From Amycolatopsis saalfeldensis (lineage in GTDB: Bacteria > Actinomycetota > Actinomycetes > Mycobacteriales > Pseudonocardiaceae), in NCBI RefSeq assembly GCF_900110575.1, contig NZ_FOEF01000002.1:310001-374000 (forward strand): 64,000 nucleotides of DNA. The letters run 5' to 3'. Shown here in pieces: positions 17,407-26,585 of the stretch (positions are counted from its first letter, which is position 1; each line of letters opens with the position of its first letter). The position numbers and the translations under genes were made by a program. Below the pieces are notes generated by a model, which did not search any database, was not told where the DNA came from, and saw only the letters and a list, made by a program, of their open reading frames with translations.

Positions 17407-18975
17407 TCAAATACCCTGTTCACGGCTGCGATAGATGGTGAGGGCGCTGGGCCTGGCGCGGAAGCGGAACTCCTGGCCGAGCGGGCCGACCTCGCCGTCG
17501 GTGGCCACGCGGCGGTTGCCGTCGAGCAGCCGCACGTGCAGTTCGGGCCGGTCGAGCTGCTGGTAGACGTGGCTGGCGTTGAGGCTGTTGGTGACCATCG
17601 CGAGCAGGAAGCGGGCCCGCGAGTACGGCAGGTCGGCGCGCAGGTAGCGGACGTCGAGCAGGCCCGTGTCGAGTGCCGGGCGGCGGGACGGGGCGAAGCC
17701 CTTCGGCGAGTAGGTGCCGTTGCCGACGAAGATCAGCCAGACCTCGGCGGGCCGGCCGTCGAGCAGGATCCGCAACGGCTTGGCGCGGCGCAGGACCCGG
17801 GCGAGCGCGATCGCCGCGGCCGGCCATTTCGGGTGCTTCTCCTGGAGTTTTTCACGCAACCGCACCATTTCCGGGTAACCGCCGAGGCTCGCGGTGTTGA
17901 CGAACCAGCGGTGCCCCGGCTCCCCGGCTCCGGTCACCTCGACCTCGCCGAGGTCGATGCCGACGGCGTGGCCGGCCTCGGTCGCGGCGTCGGCGTCCGG
18001 CATCGAGCGGACCCCGACGTCACGGGCGAAGTGGTTGAGGGTGCCCGCGGGGATCAGGGCCAGCGGCAGGTTCCGCTCGGCGGCGATCGAGGCGACCGCG
18101 GCCACCGTCCCGTCACCACCGGCCACGCCCAGCGCGCGGACGCCGCCGATCCGGGCGTCGATCTCGGCGTTGAGCTGGTCGCGCAGATCCTGCGACGGGT
18201 CCGGGTAGAGGATCGTCGCCTTCGGCCAGGCGTAGCGGACGTCCTCGGTGGGGTCGTGCCCGTCGACGCCGGAGTGCGGATTGACCAGTGCCAGCATGTC
18301 CTCGCCGTCGCGCATCTCGGGCGCTTCGGCGGGGTGCGCGGTGCGGGCGGGCCGGTCGGGCCCCAGCGGCCACCAGTGCCGGGTCAGCGCGGCGACGCCG
18401 ACGCCGATCGCGATGCCCGCGCCGACGTCGCTGGGCCAGTGGACACCGGTGTGCACGCGGGAGTACGCGACCGCGCCGGCGAGCGGGACGAGGGCGAGGC
18501 CGGCGCGCGGCGACTCCATCGCCACCGCCGTGACGAACGCGGCGGCCGAGGCGGCGTGGCCGGAAGGGAACGACGAAGAGGACGGGCGCTGCCGCAGCCG
18601 GCGGTGCTCGGGCACCTCGTCCTCGGCCGGGCGGCGGCGCGGGAACAGCGGCTTGCCGATCAGGTTCGCCGCCGCGCTCGCCCCGGCGATCGCGGCCACC
18701 CCGCGCAGCGCGCCCCGGCGCGCCGGGCCCTTGCGCGCCGCCAGCACCGCGGCGGCGGCCCACCACAGCCGGGACTGGTTCGCCGCTTTCGACAGCGATC
18801 CCAGCACGTGGTCGGCGGGCGTCTCCGGCAGCGCCGCACTGCGCCGCATCAGGGCGCGATCGGTCCGGCCGACCCGCCGGAACGTCCGGCTGAGCTGCGA
18901 GAACACGCTGGGGGACCTCCGGTCCGTCGAGCCGGGCGCGCGATCGGCGGGCGCCTGATTCGCGCGCTTTTTCAC
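17407..18975 (-). CDS. PAP2 phosphatase - diacylglycerol/lipid kinase fusion protein
   Basis: 522 aa from GTG 18975 (TTG 18984 is possible, but TACGTT at 18988-18983 sits exactly 7 bases before the GTG). The N-terminal half is a PAP2 phosphatase: [19 protein letters not shown] and [13 protein letters not shown] are the three phosphatase motifs (about 110-185). The C-terminal half is a DAGK/LCB5-type kinase: [20 protein letters not shown] and [13 protein letters not shown] (about 230-320), then the substrate half. The phosphatase and kinase could interconvert a lipid phosphate, or the phosphatase could act on prenyl/phosphatidyl phosphates. Divergent from pafA; a known but uncommon domain fusion. 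Confidence 0.9.
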   Translation of the reverse strand: MKKRANQAPADRAPGSTDRRSPSVFSQLSRTFRRVGRTDRALMRRSAALPETPADHVLGSLSKAANQSRLWWAAAAVLAARKGPARRGALRGVAAIAGASAAANLIGKPLFPRRRPAEDEVPEHRRLRQRPSSSSFPSGHAASAAAFVTAVAMESPRAGLALVPLAGAVAYSRVHTGVHWPSDVGAGIAIGVGVAALTRHWWPLGPDRPARTAHPAEAPEMRDGEDMLALVNPHSGVDGHDPTEDVRYAWPKATILYPDPSQDLRDQLNAEIDARIGGVRALGVAGGDGTVAAVASIAAERNLPLALIPAGTLNHFARDVGVRSMPDADAATEAGHAVGIDLGEVEVTGAGEPGHRWFVNTASLGGYPEMVRLREKLQEKHPKWPAAAIALARVLRRAKPLRILLDGRPAEVWLIFVGNGTYSPKGFAPSRRPALDTGLLDVRYLRADLPYSRARFLLAMVTNSLNASHVYQQLDRPELHVRLLDGNRRVATDGEVGPLGQEFRFRARPSALTIYRSREQGI

Positions 18976-18982
18976 CGAACGC

Positions 18983-18988
18983 AACGTA
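18983..18988 (-). promoter_or_regulatory. -10 element for the PAP2-kinase gene
   Basis: TACGTT on the minus strand, seven bases before GTG 18975; leaderless arrangement. Confidence 0.5.
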
Positions 18989-19040
18989 CCGACCGCGTGT
19001 CGCCGCCCGAACGGCGCACCGTCGGAGGGGGTCCAGCGCC

Positions 19041-19046
19041 TACTCT
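19041..19046 (+). promoter_or_regulatory. -10 element for leaderless pafA mRNA
   Basis: TACTCT, six bases before the pafA ATG (19053), with no ribosome binding site between. Confidence 0.55.
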
Positions 19047-19052
19047 GGTGGG

Positions 19053-20411
19053 ATGCAGCGGCGGATCTTTGGCATCGAGACCGAGTTCGGGGTCACGTGC
19101 ACCTTCCACGGCCAGCGCAGGCTCTCGCCCGACGAGGTGGCGCGCTATCTCTTCCGGCGGGTCGTGTCCTGGGGGCGCTCGTCGAACGTGTTCCTGTCCA
19201 ACGGCTCCCGGCTCTACCTCGACGTGGGCTCGCACCCGGAATACGCGACGGCGGAGTGCGACGACCTGGTCCAGCTGGTCACCCACGACAAGGCGGGGGA
19301 GCGGATCCTGGAGGACCTGCTCGTCGACGCCGAGCGGCGGCTGGCGGACGAGGGCATCGGCGGCGACATCTTCCTGTTCAAGAACAACACCGACTCGGCG
19401 GGCAACTCCTACGGCTGCCACGAGAACTACCTGGTGACCCGGGCCGGGGAGTTCTCCCGGATCGCCGACGTGCTGCTGCCGTTCCTGGTCACCCGGCAGC
19501 TCATCTGCGGCGCGGGCAAGGTCCTGCAGACCCCGCGCGGCGCGGTGTACTGCCTGTCCCAGCGGGCCGAGCACATCTGGGAAGGCGTGTCGAGCGCGAC
19601 CACGCGCTCGCGGCCCATCATCAACACCCGCGACGAGCCGCACGCCGACGCCGAGCGCTACCGGCGCCTGCACGTCATCGTCGGCGACTCGAACATGGCC
19701 GAGCCCACCACGATGCTCAAGATCGGGTCGGCGAACCTGGTGCTCGAGATGATCGAGGCCGGCGTCCAGTTCCGGGACTTCACCCTGGACAACCCGATCC
19801 GCGCGATCCGCGAGATCAGCCACGACCTGACCGGGCGGCGGCAGGTCCGGCTCGCGGGCGGGCGCGAGGCCTCCGCGCTGGACATCCAGCGCGAGTACCA
19901 CGCCCGCGCCGTGCAGCACCTGAAGGAGAACGGCTCCACCCCGGCGAACGACCGCGTGATCGAGCTGTGGGGCCGCGCGCTGGAAGCGGTCGAGCAGCAG
20001 GACTTCAGCAAGATCGACACCGAGATCGACTGGGCCATCAAGCACCGCCTGGTCGAGCGCTACCGTGCCAAGCACGACCTGGACCTGTCCAGCCCGCGGG
20101 TGGCGCAGATCGACCTGGCCTACCACGACATCCGCCGCGGCCGGGGCATCTTCGACCTGCTGCAGCGCAAGGCCCTGGTCCGCCGGGTCACCGAAGACGG
20201 CGAGATCGAGGTCGCCAAGGACACCCCGCCGCAGACGACCCGCGCGAAGCTGCGCGGCGACTTCATCGCCGCCGCGCAGGCCGCCGGCCGCGACTTCACC
20301 GTGGACTGGGTGCACCTGAAGCTCAACGACCAGGCGCAGCGGACCGTGCTGTGCAAGGACCCGTTCCGCTCGGTCGACGAGCGCGTGGAACGGCTGATCA
20401 GCTCTCTGTAG
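19053..20411 (+). CDS. pafA: Pup-protein ligase PafA
   Basis: 452 aa, the usual PafA length. Begins [16 protein letters not shown] and lacks the loop inserted in Dop, which distinguishes ligase from depupylase. Motifs: [62 protein letters not shown] and [13 protein letters not shown], the ATP/Mg2+ and Pup-binding surfaces. It joins the Pup C-terminal glutamate side chain to substrate lysines through a gamma-glutamyl phosphate. Single transcription unit ended by a strong hairpin. Confidence 0.97.
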   Translation: MQRRIFGIETEFGVTCTFHGQRRLSPDEVARYLFRRVVSWGRSSNVFLSNGSRLYLDVGSHPEYATAECDDLVQLVTHDKAGERILEDLLVDAERRLADEGIGGDIFLFKNNTDSAGNSYGCHENYLVTRAGEFSRIADVLLPFLVTRQLICGAGKVLQTPRGAVYCLSQRAEHIWEGVSSATTRSRPIINTRDEPHADAERYRRLHVIVGDSNMAEPTTMLKIGSANLVLEMIEAGVQFRDFTLDNPIRAIREISHDLTGRRQVRLAGGREASALDIQREYHARAVQHLKENGSTPANDRVIELWGRALEAVEQQDFSKIDTEIDWAIKHRLVERYRAKHDLDLSSPRVAQIDLAYHDIRRGRGIFDLLQRKALVRRVTEDGEIEVAKDTPPQTTRAKLRGDFIAAAQAAGRDFTVDWVHLKLNDQAQRTVLCKDPFRSVDERVERLISSL

Positions 20412-20420
20412 CCGGTACCG

Positions 20421-20453
20421 GATGGGGCCGTCCCGCTGGGGCGGCCCCATCCG
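20421..20453 (+). terminator. Terminator after pafA
   Basis: GGATGGGGCCG (20421-20431) pairs perfectly with 20443-20453, 11-base loop, then GCGTTTCC. Ten bases after the pafA stop. Confidence 0.8.
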
Positions 20454-20498
20454 CGTTTCCTACGAAAGTCGCCGGCCCGGTGCGGCAGGATCTGGCGC

Positions 20499-21542
20499 AT
20501 GCGTCTGCTGCGTGCGGTGCTCGTCCTGATCGGTGCGGTCCTGCCCCTGCTGGCCCCGATGGCGGCCTCGGCCGCGGAACGGCTGCCGTCGTGGCAGCTG
20601 GAACCCACCGGGGTGACCGCGCAGTTCCGCGGCCTTTCGGCGGTGAGCGGCCGCGTCGCCTGGGTCAGCGGGACACAGGGGACCGTGCTGCGGACCGTCG
20701 ACGGCGGGCGCAGCTGGTCGTCGGTCGGCCCGCCCGGGACCGGCACGCTGGAGTTCCGCGACATCGAGGCGTTCGACGCCGAGCACGCCGTGACCCTGTC
20801 GATCGGGCCCGGCCAGGATTCCCGCGTCTACCGCACCGACGACGGCGGGCGGCACTGGCGCCAGACGTTCCAGAACCCCGACGCGAAGGCCTTCTACGAC
20901 TGCCTGGCCTTTTTCGACCCGTGGCGCGGCCTGGCGATGAGCGACCCCGTCGACGGGAAGTTCCGGATGCAGGCCACCTCCGACGGCGGCCGCAGCTGGC
21001 ACCGGATCCCCGACGCCGCGTTCCCTCCCGCGCTGCCCGGCGAGGCCGGCTTCGCCGCCAGCGGCCAGTGCGTCACCACCTCCGGCCCGGCCGACGCCTG
21101 GCTCGCCACCGGCGGCGGCGCGCAGGCCCGGGTCCTGCACTCCGGCGACGGCGGACGGCACTGGAGCGCCGCCGTCACCCCATTGCCCAGCAGCGCGTCG
21201 GCCGGGGTGTTCGCGCTCGCGTTCCGCACGCCGTGGCAAGGCGTCGCCATCGGCGGCGACTTCGCCAACCCCACCGCGCCCGGCCCCGCTGTCGCGCTGA
21301 GCGGCGACCGCGGCCGCACCTGGCACACCCCGCCGCAGCACCCGGACGGCTACCGCTCCGGGCTGGCCTGGCTCGGCGGCACCGTGCTCGCCGTCGGCCC
21401 GGGCGGCAGCGACCTCAGCCCCGACGGCGGACGGCACTGGACGTCGTTCGACACCGGCAGCTTCGACACGGTCGACTGCACCGCGTCCGGCAGCTGCTGG
21501 GCCAGCGGCGTCCAGGGCCGCGTCGCCCGGCTCGGCCGCTGA
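20499..21542 (+). CDS. Secreted BNR/Asp-box beta-propeller protein (YCF48/Hcf136-like)
   Basis: 347 aa, ATG, CAGGAT seven bases upstream (leaderless candidate). Signal peptide to about residue 25 (VLVLIGAVLPLLAPMAASAA). Repeated Asp boxes are evident: TVDGGRSW, TDDGGRHW, TSDGGRSW, SGDGGRHW, SGDRGRTW and SPDGGRHW, each marking one blade. Proteins of this kind are annotated as oxidoreductases or photosystem-assembly-like (YCF48), but in heterotrophic actinobacteria the role is unknown. No sialidase RIP motif is seen. It lies between pafA and the HxlR gene, a position not part of the M. tuberculosis order. Confidence 0.82.
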   Translation: MRLLRAVLVLIGAVLPLLAPMAASAAERLPSWQLEPTGVTAQFRGLSAVSGRVAWVSGTQGTVLRTVDGGRSWSSVGPPGTGTLEFRDIEAFDAEHAVTLSIGPGQDSRVYRTDDGGRHWRQTFQNPDAKAFYDCLAFFDPWRGLAMSDPVDGKFRMQATSDGGRSWHRIPDAAFPPALPGEAGFAASGQCVTTSGPADAWLATGGGAQARVLHSGDGGRHWSAAVTPLPSSASAGVFALAFRTPWQGVAIGGDFANPTAPGPAVALSGDRGRTWHTPPQHPDGYRSGLAWLGGTVLAVGPGGSDLSPDGGRHWTSFDTGSFDTVDCTASGSCWASGVQGRVARLGR

Positions 21543-21617
21543 CGCCGCCTACCCGCAGAACCCGCGGGGAGCTACTCTCCGACGGGAAGCAGGGTCGGCA
21601 GCACCAGGAGGTCCGTC

Positions 21618-22052
21618 GTGGCGACCAGCACCGCCGAGCAGGACGGCCAAGCCGAAGAAGCCGCGTACAACGCCTATCTGGCCGCCTGCCCGACCCGGAA
21701 GCTGCTCGACGAGATCGCCGGCAAATGGGTCAGCCTGATCCTCGTCGCGCTCGGTGACGGCCCGCAGCGCTACAGCGACCTCTCGCGCCGCATCGCCGGC
21801 GTCAGCCAGAAGATGCTCACCCAGACCCTGCGCGTCCTCGAACGCGACGGCCTGGTCACCCGCACCGTCACCGCGGGTGTGCCGGTGCGCGTCGACTACT
21901 ACGCCCTGACCGGCCTCGGCGCCGGCCTCCAGGCACTGATGACCGGCTTCAAGGACTGGGCGGAGACCCACTTCGACGAGGTCGACGCCGCGCGCGCCGG
22001 TTACGACGCGCGCACGCCGGACCTCACGATCGGGAACCACGGCGCGGGCTAG
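21618..22052 (+). CDS. HxlR-family winged-helix transcriptional regulator
   Basis: 144 aa, GTG with CAGGAGG seven bases upstream. Core HxlR pattern: [59 protein letters not shown] (about 25-83), with the Cys conserved at the N-terminus of many redox- or aldehyde-responsive members. The C-terminal tail is short. Its target is not evident; the neighbouring genes (propeller protein and pafBC) have their own promoters. Confidence 0.92.
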   Translation: MATSTAEQDGQAEEAAYNAYLAACPTRKLLDEIAGKWVSLILVALGDGPQRYSDLSRRIAGVSQKMLTQTLRVLERDGLVTRTVTAGVPVRVDYYALTGLGAGLQALMTGFKDWAETHFDEVDAARAGYDARTPDLTIGNHGAG

Positions 22053-22055
22053 GGT
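22050..22055 (+). promoter_or_regulatory. -10 element for leaderless pafB
   Basis: TAGGGT overlaps the HxlR stop codon (22050-22052) and lies six bases before the pafB GTG at 22062; no Shine-Dalgarno. Confidence 0.55.
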
Positions 22056-22061
22056 TGTCAG

Positions 22062-23054
22062 GTGTCCACCGCACGCGCCGAACGCCTGGTCAACCTCGTG
22101 CTCGCCCTGCTCTCCACCCGGCAGTACCTCACCGCCGAGCGGATCCGCGGGATCGTGCCGGGGTACACCGACGCGGCCAGCGACGAGGCGTTCTTCCGCA
22201 CCTTCGAGCGGGACAAGACCGAGCTGCGCGAGCTCGGCATCCCGCTGGAGACCGGCCGCAACTCCGCCTTCGACGCCGTCGAGGGCTACCGCATCGCCCG
22301 CCGCGACTACGAGCTCGGCGAGATCGACCTGGCCCCCGACGAGGCCGCGGCCGTCGGCCTGGCGGTGCGGCTCTGGGACTCGCCCGAGCTGACCGGGCAG
22401 GCACTGGGCGCGCTGGTCAAGCTGCGCGCGGCCGGCGTCGAGGTGGACGACCAGGCCCCCACCGTGATCGAGCCGCGGGTCCGCGCGGAGCCGGCTTTCG
22501 GGCCGCTGCTCGCCGCCGTCCAGAACGGCCGCGCCGTCCGCTTCGAGTACCGGCGCGTCGGCTCGCCGGAGCGGATGATGCGCACCCTCGAACCGTGGGG
22601 CGTGGTGTCCTGGCGCGCCCGCTGGTACGTCGTCGGGCACGACCGCGACCGCGGCGCCACCCGCTGCTTCCGGCTCTCCCGCGTCACCGGGCAGGTCACC
22701 GCCGTCGGCCCGGCCGGCGCGGTCACCCGGCCCGAGGGCGTCAACCTGCTGCAGCTGGTCTCGGTCACGAGCGGCGGCGAAGAGCCCGCGCCCGTGACCA
22801 CCGCCCGCCTCTGGATCGCCGACGGCCGCGCGGCCGGGGTCCGCCGCCGCGGCCAGGTCGTCGGCCGGGAGACCGTCGGCGGGGAAACCGGCGACCTGGT
22901 CGAGATCGGGCTCAACTTCCCCGAGTCCGCCGCCGACTGGATCGCCTCCCAGGGCCCCGACGTGCTGGTGCTGGAGCCCGACGTGCTCGCCAAGGCCGTG
23001 CAGCACCGGCTCGAGGACGTCCTCGCCCGCACCGCCGCGGGGAGCGGCCGATGA
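22062..23054 (+). CDS. pafB: WYL-domain transcriptional activator PafB
   Basis: 330 aa, GTG. Winged-helix domain at the N-terminus (RLVNLVLALLSTRQYLTAERI) followed by the WYL domain (RMMRTLEPWGVVSWRARWYVVGHDRDRGATRCFRLSRV, about 166-205) and a WCX C-terminal extension. PafB and PafC together form the activator of the LexA/RecA-independent DNA-damage response of actinobacteria; they are not themselves pupylation enzymes. Directly followed by pafC with an ATGA overlap, so the two are made from one message. Confidence 0.95.
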   Translation: MSTARAERLVNLVLALLSTRQYLTAERIRGIVPGYTDAASDEAFFRTFERDKTELRELGIPLETGRNSAFDAVEGYRIARRDYELGEIDLAPDEAAAVGLAVRLWDSPELTGQALGALVKLRAAGVEVDDQAPTVIEPRVRAEPAFGPLLAAVQNGRAVRFEYRRVGSPERMMRTLEPWGVVSWRARWYVVGHDRDRGATRCFRLSRVTGQVTAVGPAGAVTRPEGVNLLQLVSVTSGGEEPAPVTTARLWIADGRAAGVRRRGQVVGRETVGGETGDLVEIGLNFPESAADWIASQGPDVLVLEPDVLAKAVQHRLEDVLARTAAGSGR

Positions 23055-24031
23055 GCAGCTCCACCGAGCGCATGCCCCGGCTGCTCGCGCTCGTGCCCTA
23101 CCTGCTGGCCCGGCCCGGGATCCGGGTCGACGACGCCGCGCAGGACTTCGACGTCACGCCCAAGCAGCTGCGCAAGGACCTTGAGCTGCTGTGGATGTGC
23201 GGGCTGCCCGGCTACGGCCCCGGCGACCTGATCGACCTGTCCTTCGAAGGCGACACCATCGTCGTCACCCACGACGCCGGCATGAACCGGCCGCTGCGGC
23301 TCACCGGCAGCGAGGCCACCGCCCTGCTCGTCGCCCTCCGCGCGCTGGCGGAGACCCCGGGAGTGGTCGACGCCGACGCCGTGCGCCGCTCCATCGCCAA
23401 GATCGAGGTCGCCGCCGGCCAGGCCCAGCCCGCCGGCGTGGTCGTCGCCGGCGGGGTCCGCGAGGGCAAGCGCACCGCCGAGACCCGCGAGGCCGTGGCC
23501 GCCGCCCTGCAGGCCGGGCGCGCGCTGCGGATCCGCTACTACACCGCGTCCAAGGACCAGGTCACCGAGCGCACCGTGGACCCGATGCGGCTGCTCATCG
23601 TGCAGGCCGTCGGCTACCTCGAAGCCTGGTGCCGCCGCGTCGAAGGCGTCCGGCTCTTCCGCCTCGACCGCATCGACGAGCTGACCGTGCTCGACGAGCC
23701 CGCCGCGCCGCCCGCGCACGCCCGGCCCACCGACCTGTCCGACGGCCTCTTCGCCCCGCGCCCGGACCAGCAGGAGGCTGAGCTCGTCCTCGGCCCGGAC
23801 GCGCGCTGGGTCGCCGAGTACTACCCGTGCGAGGAGCTGGCCGAGCTGGCCGGCGGCCGGCTGCGGATCCGGATGCGCTACGCCGACGAGTCCTGGATGG
23901 TCCGCCTGGTGCTCAGCCTCGCCGGGGACGCGCTGGTGGAGAGCCCCGCCGCACTCGGCGAAGCGGTCCGCCGGCGCGCAGCTGACGCCGTGGCCCGTGC
24001 CCGTCACCTACCGTCAACCTACGACCGTTAA
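23051..24031 (+). CDS. pafC: WYL-domain transcriptional activator PafC
   Basis: 326 aa, ATG at 23051 overlapping the pafB stop by 4 bases. N-terminal winged helix (MPRLLALVPYLLARPGIRVDDAAQDFDVTPKQLRKDLELL), WYL domain (ERTVDPMRLLIVQAVGYLEAWCRRVEGVRLFRLDRIDEL, about 177-215) and WCX extension. Partner of PafB in the mitomycin/DNA-damage regulon. Gene order pafA-pafB-pafC-tatA-tatC is conserved with mycobacteria, though here HxlR and a propeller gene separate pafA from pafB. Confidence 0.95.
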   Translation: MSSSTERMPRLLALVPYLLARPGIRVDDAAQDFDVTPKQLRKDLELLWMCGLPGYGPGDLIDLSFEGDTIVVTHDAGMNRPLRLTGSEATALLVALRALAETPGVVDADAVRRSIAKIEVAAGQAQPAGVVVAGGVREGKRTAETREAVAAALQAGRALRIRYYTASKDQVTERTVDPMRLLIVQAVGYLEAWCRRVEGVRLFRLDRIDELTVLDEPAAPPAHARPTDLSDGLFAPRPDQQEAELVLGPDARWVAEYYPCEELAELAGGRLRIRMRYADESWMVRLVLSLAGDALVESPAALGEAVRRRAADAVARARHLPSTYDR

Positions 24032-24034
24032 GGT
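24029..24034 (+). promoter_or_regulatory. -10 element for the 70-aa membrane protein
   Basis: TAAGGT overlaps the pafC TAA stop and ends six bases before GTG 24041; leaderless arrangement. The AAGG within it could instead be a ribosome binding site. Confidence 0.4.
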
Positions 24035-24040
24035 AACGCC

Positions 24041-24253
24041 GTGCCTTACCTGCCGACCGTCGTGCTCCTCGCGGCGGGTCTTCTTGTCCTGATTGTCCTG
24101 CTCGTGCGGACGCTCAGGGTCTTGCGCGGTTTCCGCCGCACCATGAGCATGGTGGCTACGAATACCCAGGACCGGACCGGACTGCTCCGTGCCCGCTCCG
24201 CCGCACTTCGCGTGGCTGTGGTGCAGCGCCGCGAGGCACCGGAAAACCAGTAA
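24041..24253 (+). CDS. Small single-pass membrane protein
   Basis: 70 aa, GTG. One N-terminal transmembrane helix (about 4-22, LPTVVLLAAGLLVLIVLLV) and then a basic cytoplasmic amphipathic stretch (RTLRVLRGFRRTMSMVATNTQDRTGLLRARSAALRVAVVQRR). I do not recognise a named family. It begins 9 bases after the pafC stop and ends 36 bases before tatA. Helix plus amphipathic helix recalls TatA-like topology, but the FG hinge is absent. Regular codon use supports a real gene. Confidence 0.65.
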   Translation: MPYLPTVVLLAAGLLVLIVLLVRTLRVLRGFRRTMSMVATNTQDRTGLLRARSAALRVAVVQRREAPENQ

Positions 24254-24289
24254 CATCTCCCTGAGACGGAAAGAAGGAGGCCACCGACC

Positions 24290-24610
24290 ATGAACGCGCT
24301 GCAGCCGTGGCACATCATCATCCTGGTGCTTCTCGTGGTTCTGCTGTTCGGTGCCAAGAGGCTTCCGGACACGGCCCGCGCCATCGGCAAGTCCATGAAG
24401 ATCTTCAAGGCCGAGACCAAGGACTTCTCGGGCGAGAAGAGCGCCGAAGACGCCGAGCCGGCCGAGACCAGGCAGATCCCGCCGGTCGCCGCCACCAGCA
24501 CCACCAGCGGCGTCACCAGCCAGGACGACAAGGTCGCCGACCTGCAGCGCCAGCTCGAAGAGCTGAAGAAGCAGCAGGCCGCCGACCAGCCGCAGAAGAA
24601 CGCCAGCTGA
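24290..24610 (+). CDS. tatA: Sec-independent translocase protein TatA
   Basis: 106 aa, ATG with AAGAAGGAGG 9 bases upstream. Short periplasmic N-terminus, transmembrane helix (about 8-20), the FGAKRLPD hinge at 20-27, and an amphipathic helix ([15 protein letters not shown]). A longer polar tail (45-106, KK/Q-rich end) is typical of actinobacterial TatA. It oligomerises with TatC to export folded proteins bearing twin-arginine signals. Confidence 0.96.
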   Translation: MNALQPWHIIILVLLVVLLFGAKRLPDTARAIGKSMKIFKAETKDFSGEKSAEDAEPAETRQIPPVAATSTTSGVTSQDDKVADLQRQLEELKKQQAADQPQKNAS

Positions 24611-24681
24611 CCCAGCCGGCCCCACCCGGTCCCCCCTGCCGCGCAGCGCGCTGACCACCCGGCGCGCTCGCGCGGCCGACG

Positions 24682-25659
24682 ATGAGAACGGAACGACCAG
24701 TGGCGGAAGCCGTCAACGGCAACGGCAGCCGGAGCAACCGTCGGCGCCGCAGCCGACGGGTCAACCCCGACGGCACGATGACGCTCATCGAGCACATCTA
24801 CGAGTTCCGCCGCCGGCTCGGGTTCGCCCTGCTGTTCATCGTCATCGGCGGCATCTTCGGCTGGATCTGGTTCGAGCAGCACCTCGGCCCGATCCCGTCG
24901 CTGGGCAACATCATGACCCAGCCGTACTGCGCCATCCCGGCTTCGCAGCGCTTCGGCAGTGACCAGGGCGGCTGCAAGCTGCTCCAGACGGTCCCGTTCG
25001 AGATCTTCATGGTCCGCCTGAAGGTCGGCATCGCCGCGGGCACCGTGCTGCTCTCGCCGTTCTGGCTGTACCAGTTCTGGGCGTTCATCGCCCCGGGCCT
25101 GTACTCCAAGGAGCGCAAGTACGCGCTGACCTTCGTCGGGTTCGCCTCGGTCCTGTTCGCCGCCGGCGCCGTGCTCGCCTACTACCTCGTGCCGCACGCG
25201 CTGGCCCTGCTCGCCGGCTTCGGCCAGGAGCAGTTCGTCACCGCGCTCACCGCGGACAAGTACATCTCGTTCATCCTGTCGCTGCTGGTGATCTTCGGCG
25301 TCAGCTTCGAACTGCCACTGCTCGTGGTGATGCTCAACCGCGTCGGCGTGGTGAAGTACCAGCAGCTGAAGAAGTGGCGCCGCGGTCTGGTGTTCGCGCT
25401 GTTCGTCTTCGCCGCCTTCGCCACCCCCGGCTCGGACCCGTTCTCGATGCTCGGCCTCGCCGCCGCGCTGACCGTCCTGTTCGAGATCTCCATCCAGATC
25501 GCGCGGTTCCACGACCGCAAGCGCGACAAGGTCCGCAAGGACGAGGGCTGGGACCAGCTGGCCGACGACGAGGCCGCGCCGTTCGACTACACCCCGAGCA
25601 CCGCCGACGACGAACCCGTCGCCCGCGGTGGCGGCAACCGCACCGACGACATCACGTAA
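24682..25659 (+). CDS. tatC: Sec-independent translocase protein TatC
   Basis: 325 aa from ATG 24682; GTG 24700 is an equally plausible start. After a basic N-terminus, TMTLIEHIYEFRRRL is the conserved twin-arginine receptor segment. Six transmembrane helices follow, with FEIFMVRLKVG, PFWLYQFWAFIAPGLYSKERKY and FATPGSDPFSML conserved. The acidic tail is polar. TatC is the signal-peptide receptor of the Tat system. It follows tatA by 71 bases and precedes the lipid kinase by 7, as one operon. Confidence 0.95.
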   Translation: MRTERPVAEAVNGNGSRSNRRRRSRRVNPDGTMTLIEHIYEFRRRLGFALLFIVIGGIFGWIWFEQHLGPIPSLGNIMTQPYCAIPASQRFGSDQGGCKLLQTVPFEIFMVRLKVGIAAGTVLLSPFWLYQFWAFIAPGLYSKERKYALTFVGFASVLFAAGAVLAYYLVPHALALLAGFGQEQFVTALTADKYISFILSLLVIFGVSFELPLLVVMLNRVGVVKYQQLKKWRRGLVFALFVFAAFATPGSDPFSMLGLAAALTVLFEISIQIARFHDRKRDKVRKDEGWDQLADDEAAPFDYTPSTADDEPVARGGGNRTDDIT

Positions 25660-25666
25660 CGCTCGC

Positions 25667-26548
25667 ATGGGCCTGCACGCGGCACTGGCCGTGCACCCCG
25701 CTTCCGGACACGGCGCCGCCGCCCGCATCGCGGACACCGTCGCCGCCCGGCTGCGCCCCTGCGTGGACCGCCTCGACGTGCTGGTGGCCAACACCGTCGA
25801 GGAGTCCCGCGCCCTGATGCGCACCTCCCACGACGCGGGCCTCGACGTGCTGATCGTCCTCGGCGGCGACGGCGCGGCCCACCAGGGCGTGCAGTTCTGC
25901 GCCGACCACGACGTCGCCCTCGGCCTCGTCCCCTCCGGCACCGGCAACGACTTCGCCCGCGCGCTCGGCAGCCCGCCGGACGCGCCGTCCGCCGTCACCG
26001 CCCTCGTCACCGCGCTGGAGAACGGCGCCCGCCGCCGCATCGACCTCGGCCGCACCGGCGACACCTGGTTCGCCACCGTGCTCTGCTCCGGCTTCGACGC
26101 CAGCGTCAACGCCCGCGCCAACCGGCTCCGCTGGCCGTCCGGCCCCCACCGCTACGACGTCGCGATCCTCGCCGAGCTGGCCGCGTTCCGACCCAGCCCG
26201 CTCACCCTGACCGCCGACGGCACCACCCTCGACCTCGACGCCACCCTCGTCGCGATCGGCAACACCCCGTTCTACGGCGGCGGCGTCCCCATCTGCCCGG
26301 CCGCCACCCCCGACGACGGCCTCTTCGACGTCACCGTCATCGGCGCCGCCACCCGCCTCCAGCTGCTGCGCCTGCTGCCCGGCCTGCGCTCCGGCGGCCA
26401 CGTCACGCACCCCGCCGTCCGCACCCTGCGCGCCCGCGAGCTGACGCTCACCGGCCCCGGCTGGCCCGCCTACGCCGACGGCGAATCCCAGGGCACCGCG
26501 CCGTTCACCGTCACCTGCGTGCCGGACGCGCTGACCGTCGTCGCCTGA
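25667..26548 (+). CDS. Diacylglycerol kinase/lipid kinase family protein
   Basis: 293 aa, ATG seven bases after the tatC stop. DAGK catalytic domain: VHPASGHGAA, the nucleotide-binding LGGDGAAHQG (about 65-74) and VPSGTGNDFARAL (about 88-100); the C-terminal half has IGNTPFYGGGVPICPAATPDDGLFDV. It phosphorylates diacylglycerol or a related lipid. It is the second protein with this kinase domain in the window (see 17407-18975), here without the PAP2 half. Conserved in this position beside tatC and helY in many actinobacteria. Confidence 0.92.
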   Translation: MGLHAALAVHPASGHGAAARIADTVAARLRPCVDRLDVLVANTVEESRALMRTSHDAGLDVLIVLGGDGAAHQGVQFCADHDVALGLVPSGTGNDFARALGSPPDAPSAVTALVTALENGARRRIDLGRTGDTWFATVLCSGFDASVNARANRLRWPSGPHRYDVAILAELAAFRPSPLTLTADGTTLDLDATLVAIGNTPFYGGGVPICPAATPDDGLFDVTVIGAATRLQLLRLLPGLRSGGHVTHPAVRTLRARELTLTGPGWPAYADGESQGTAPFTVTCVPDALTVVA

Positions 26549-26585
26549 CCACAGCACTGAAAAGCGGCGCTGATCGTCACGCGGC

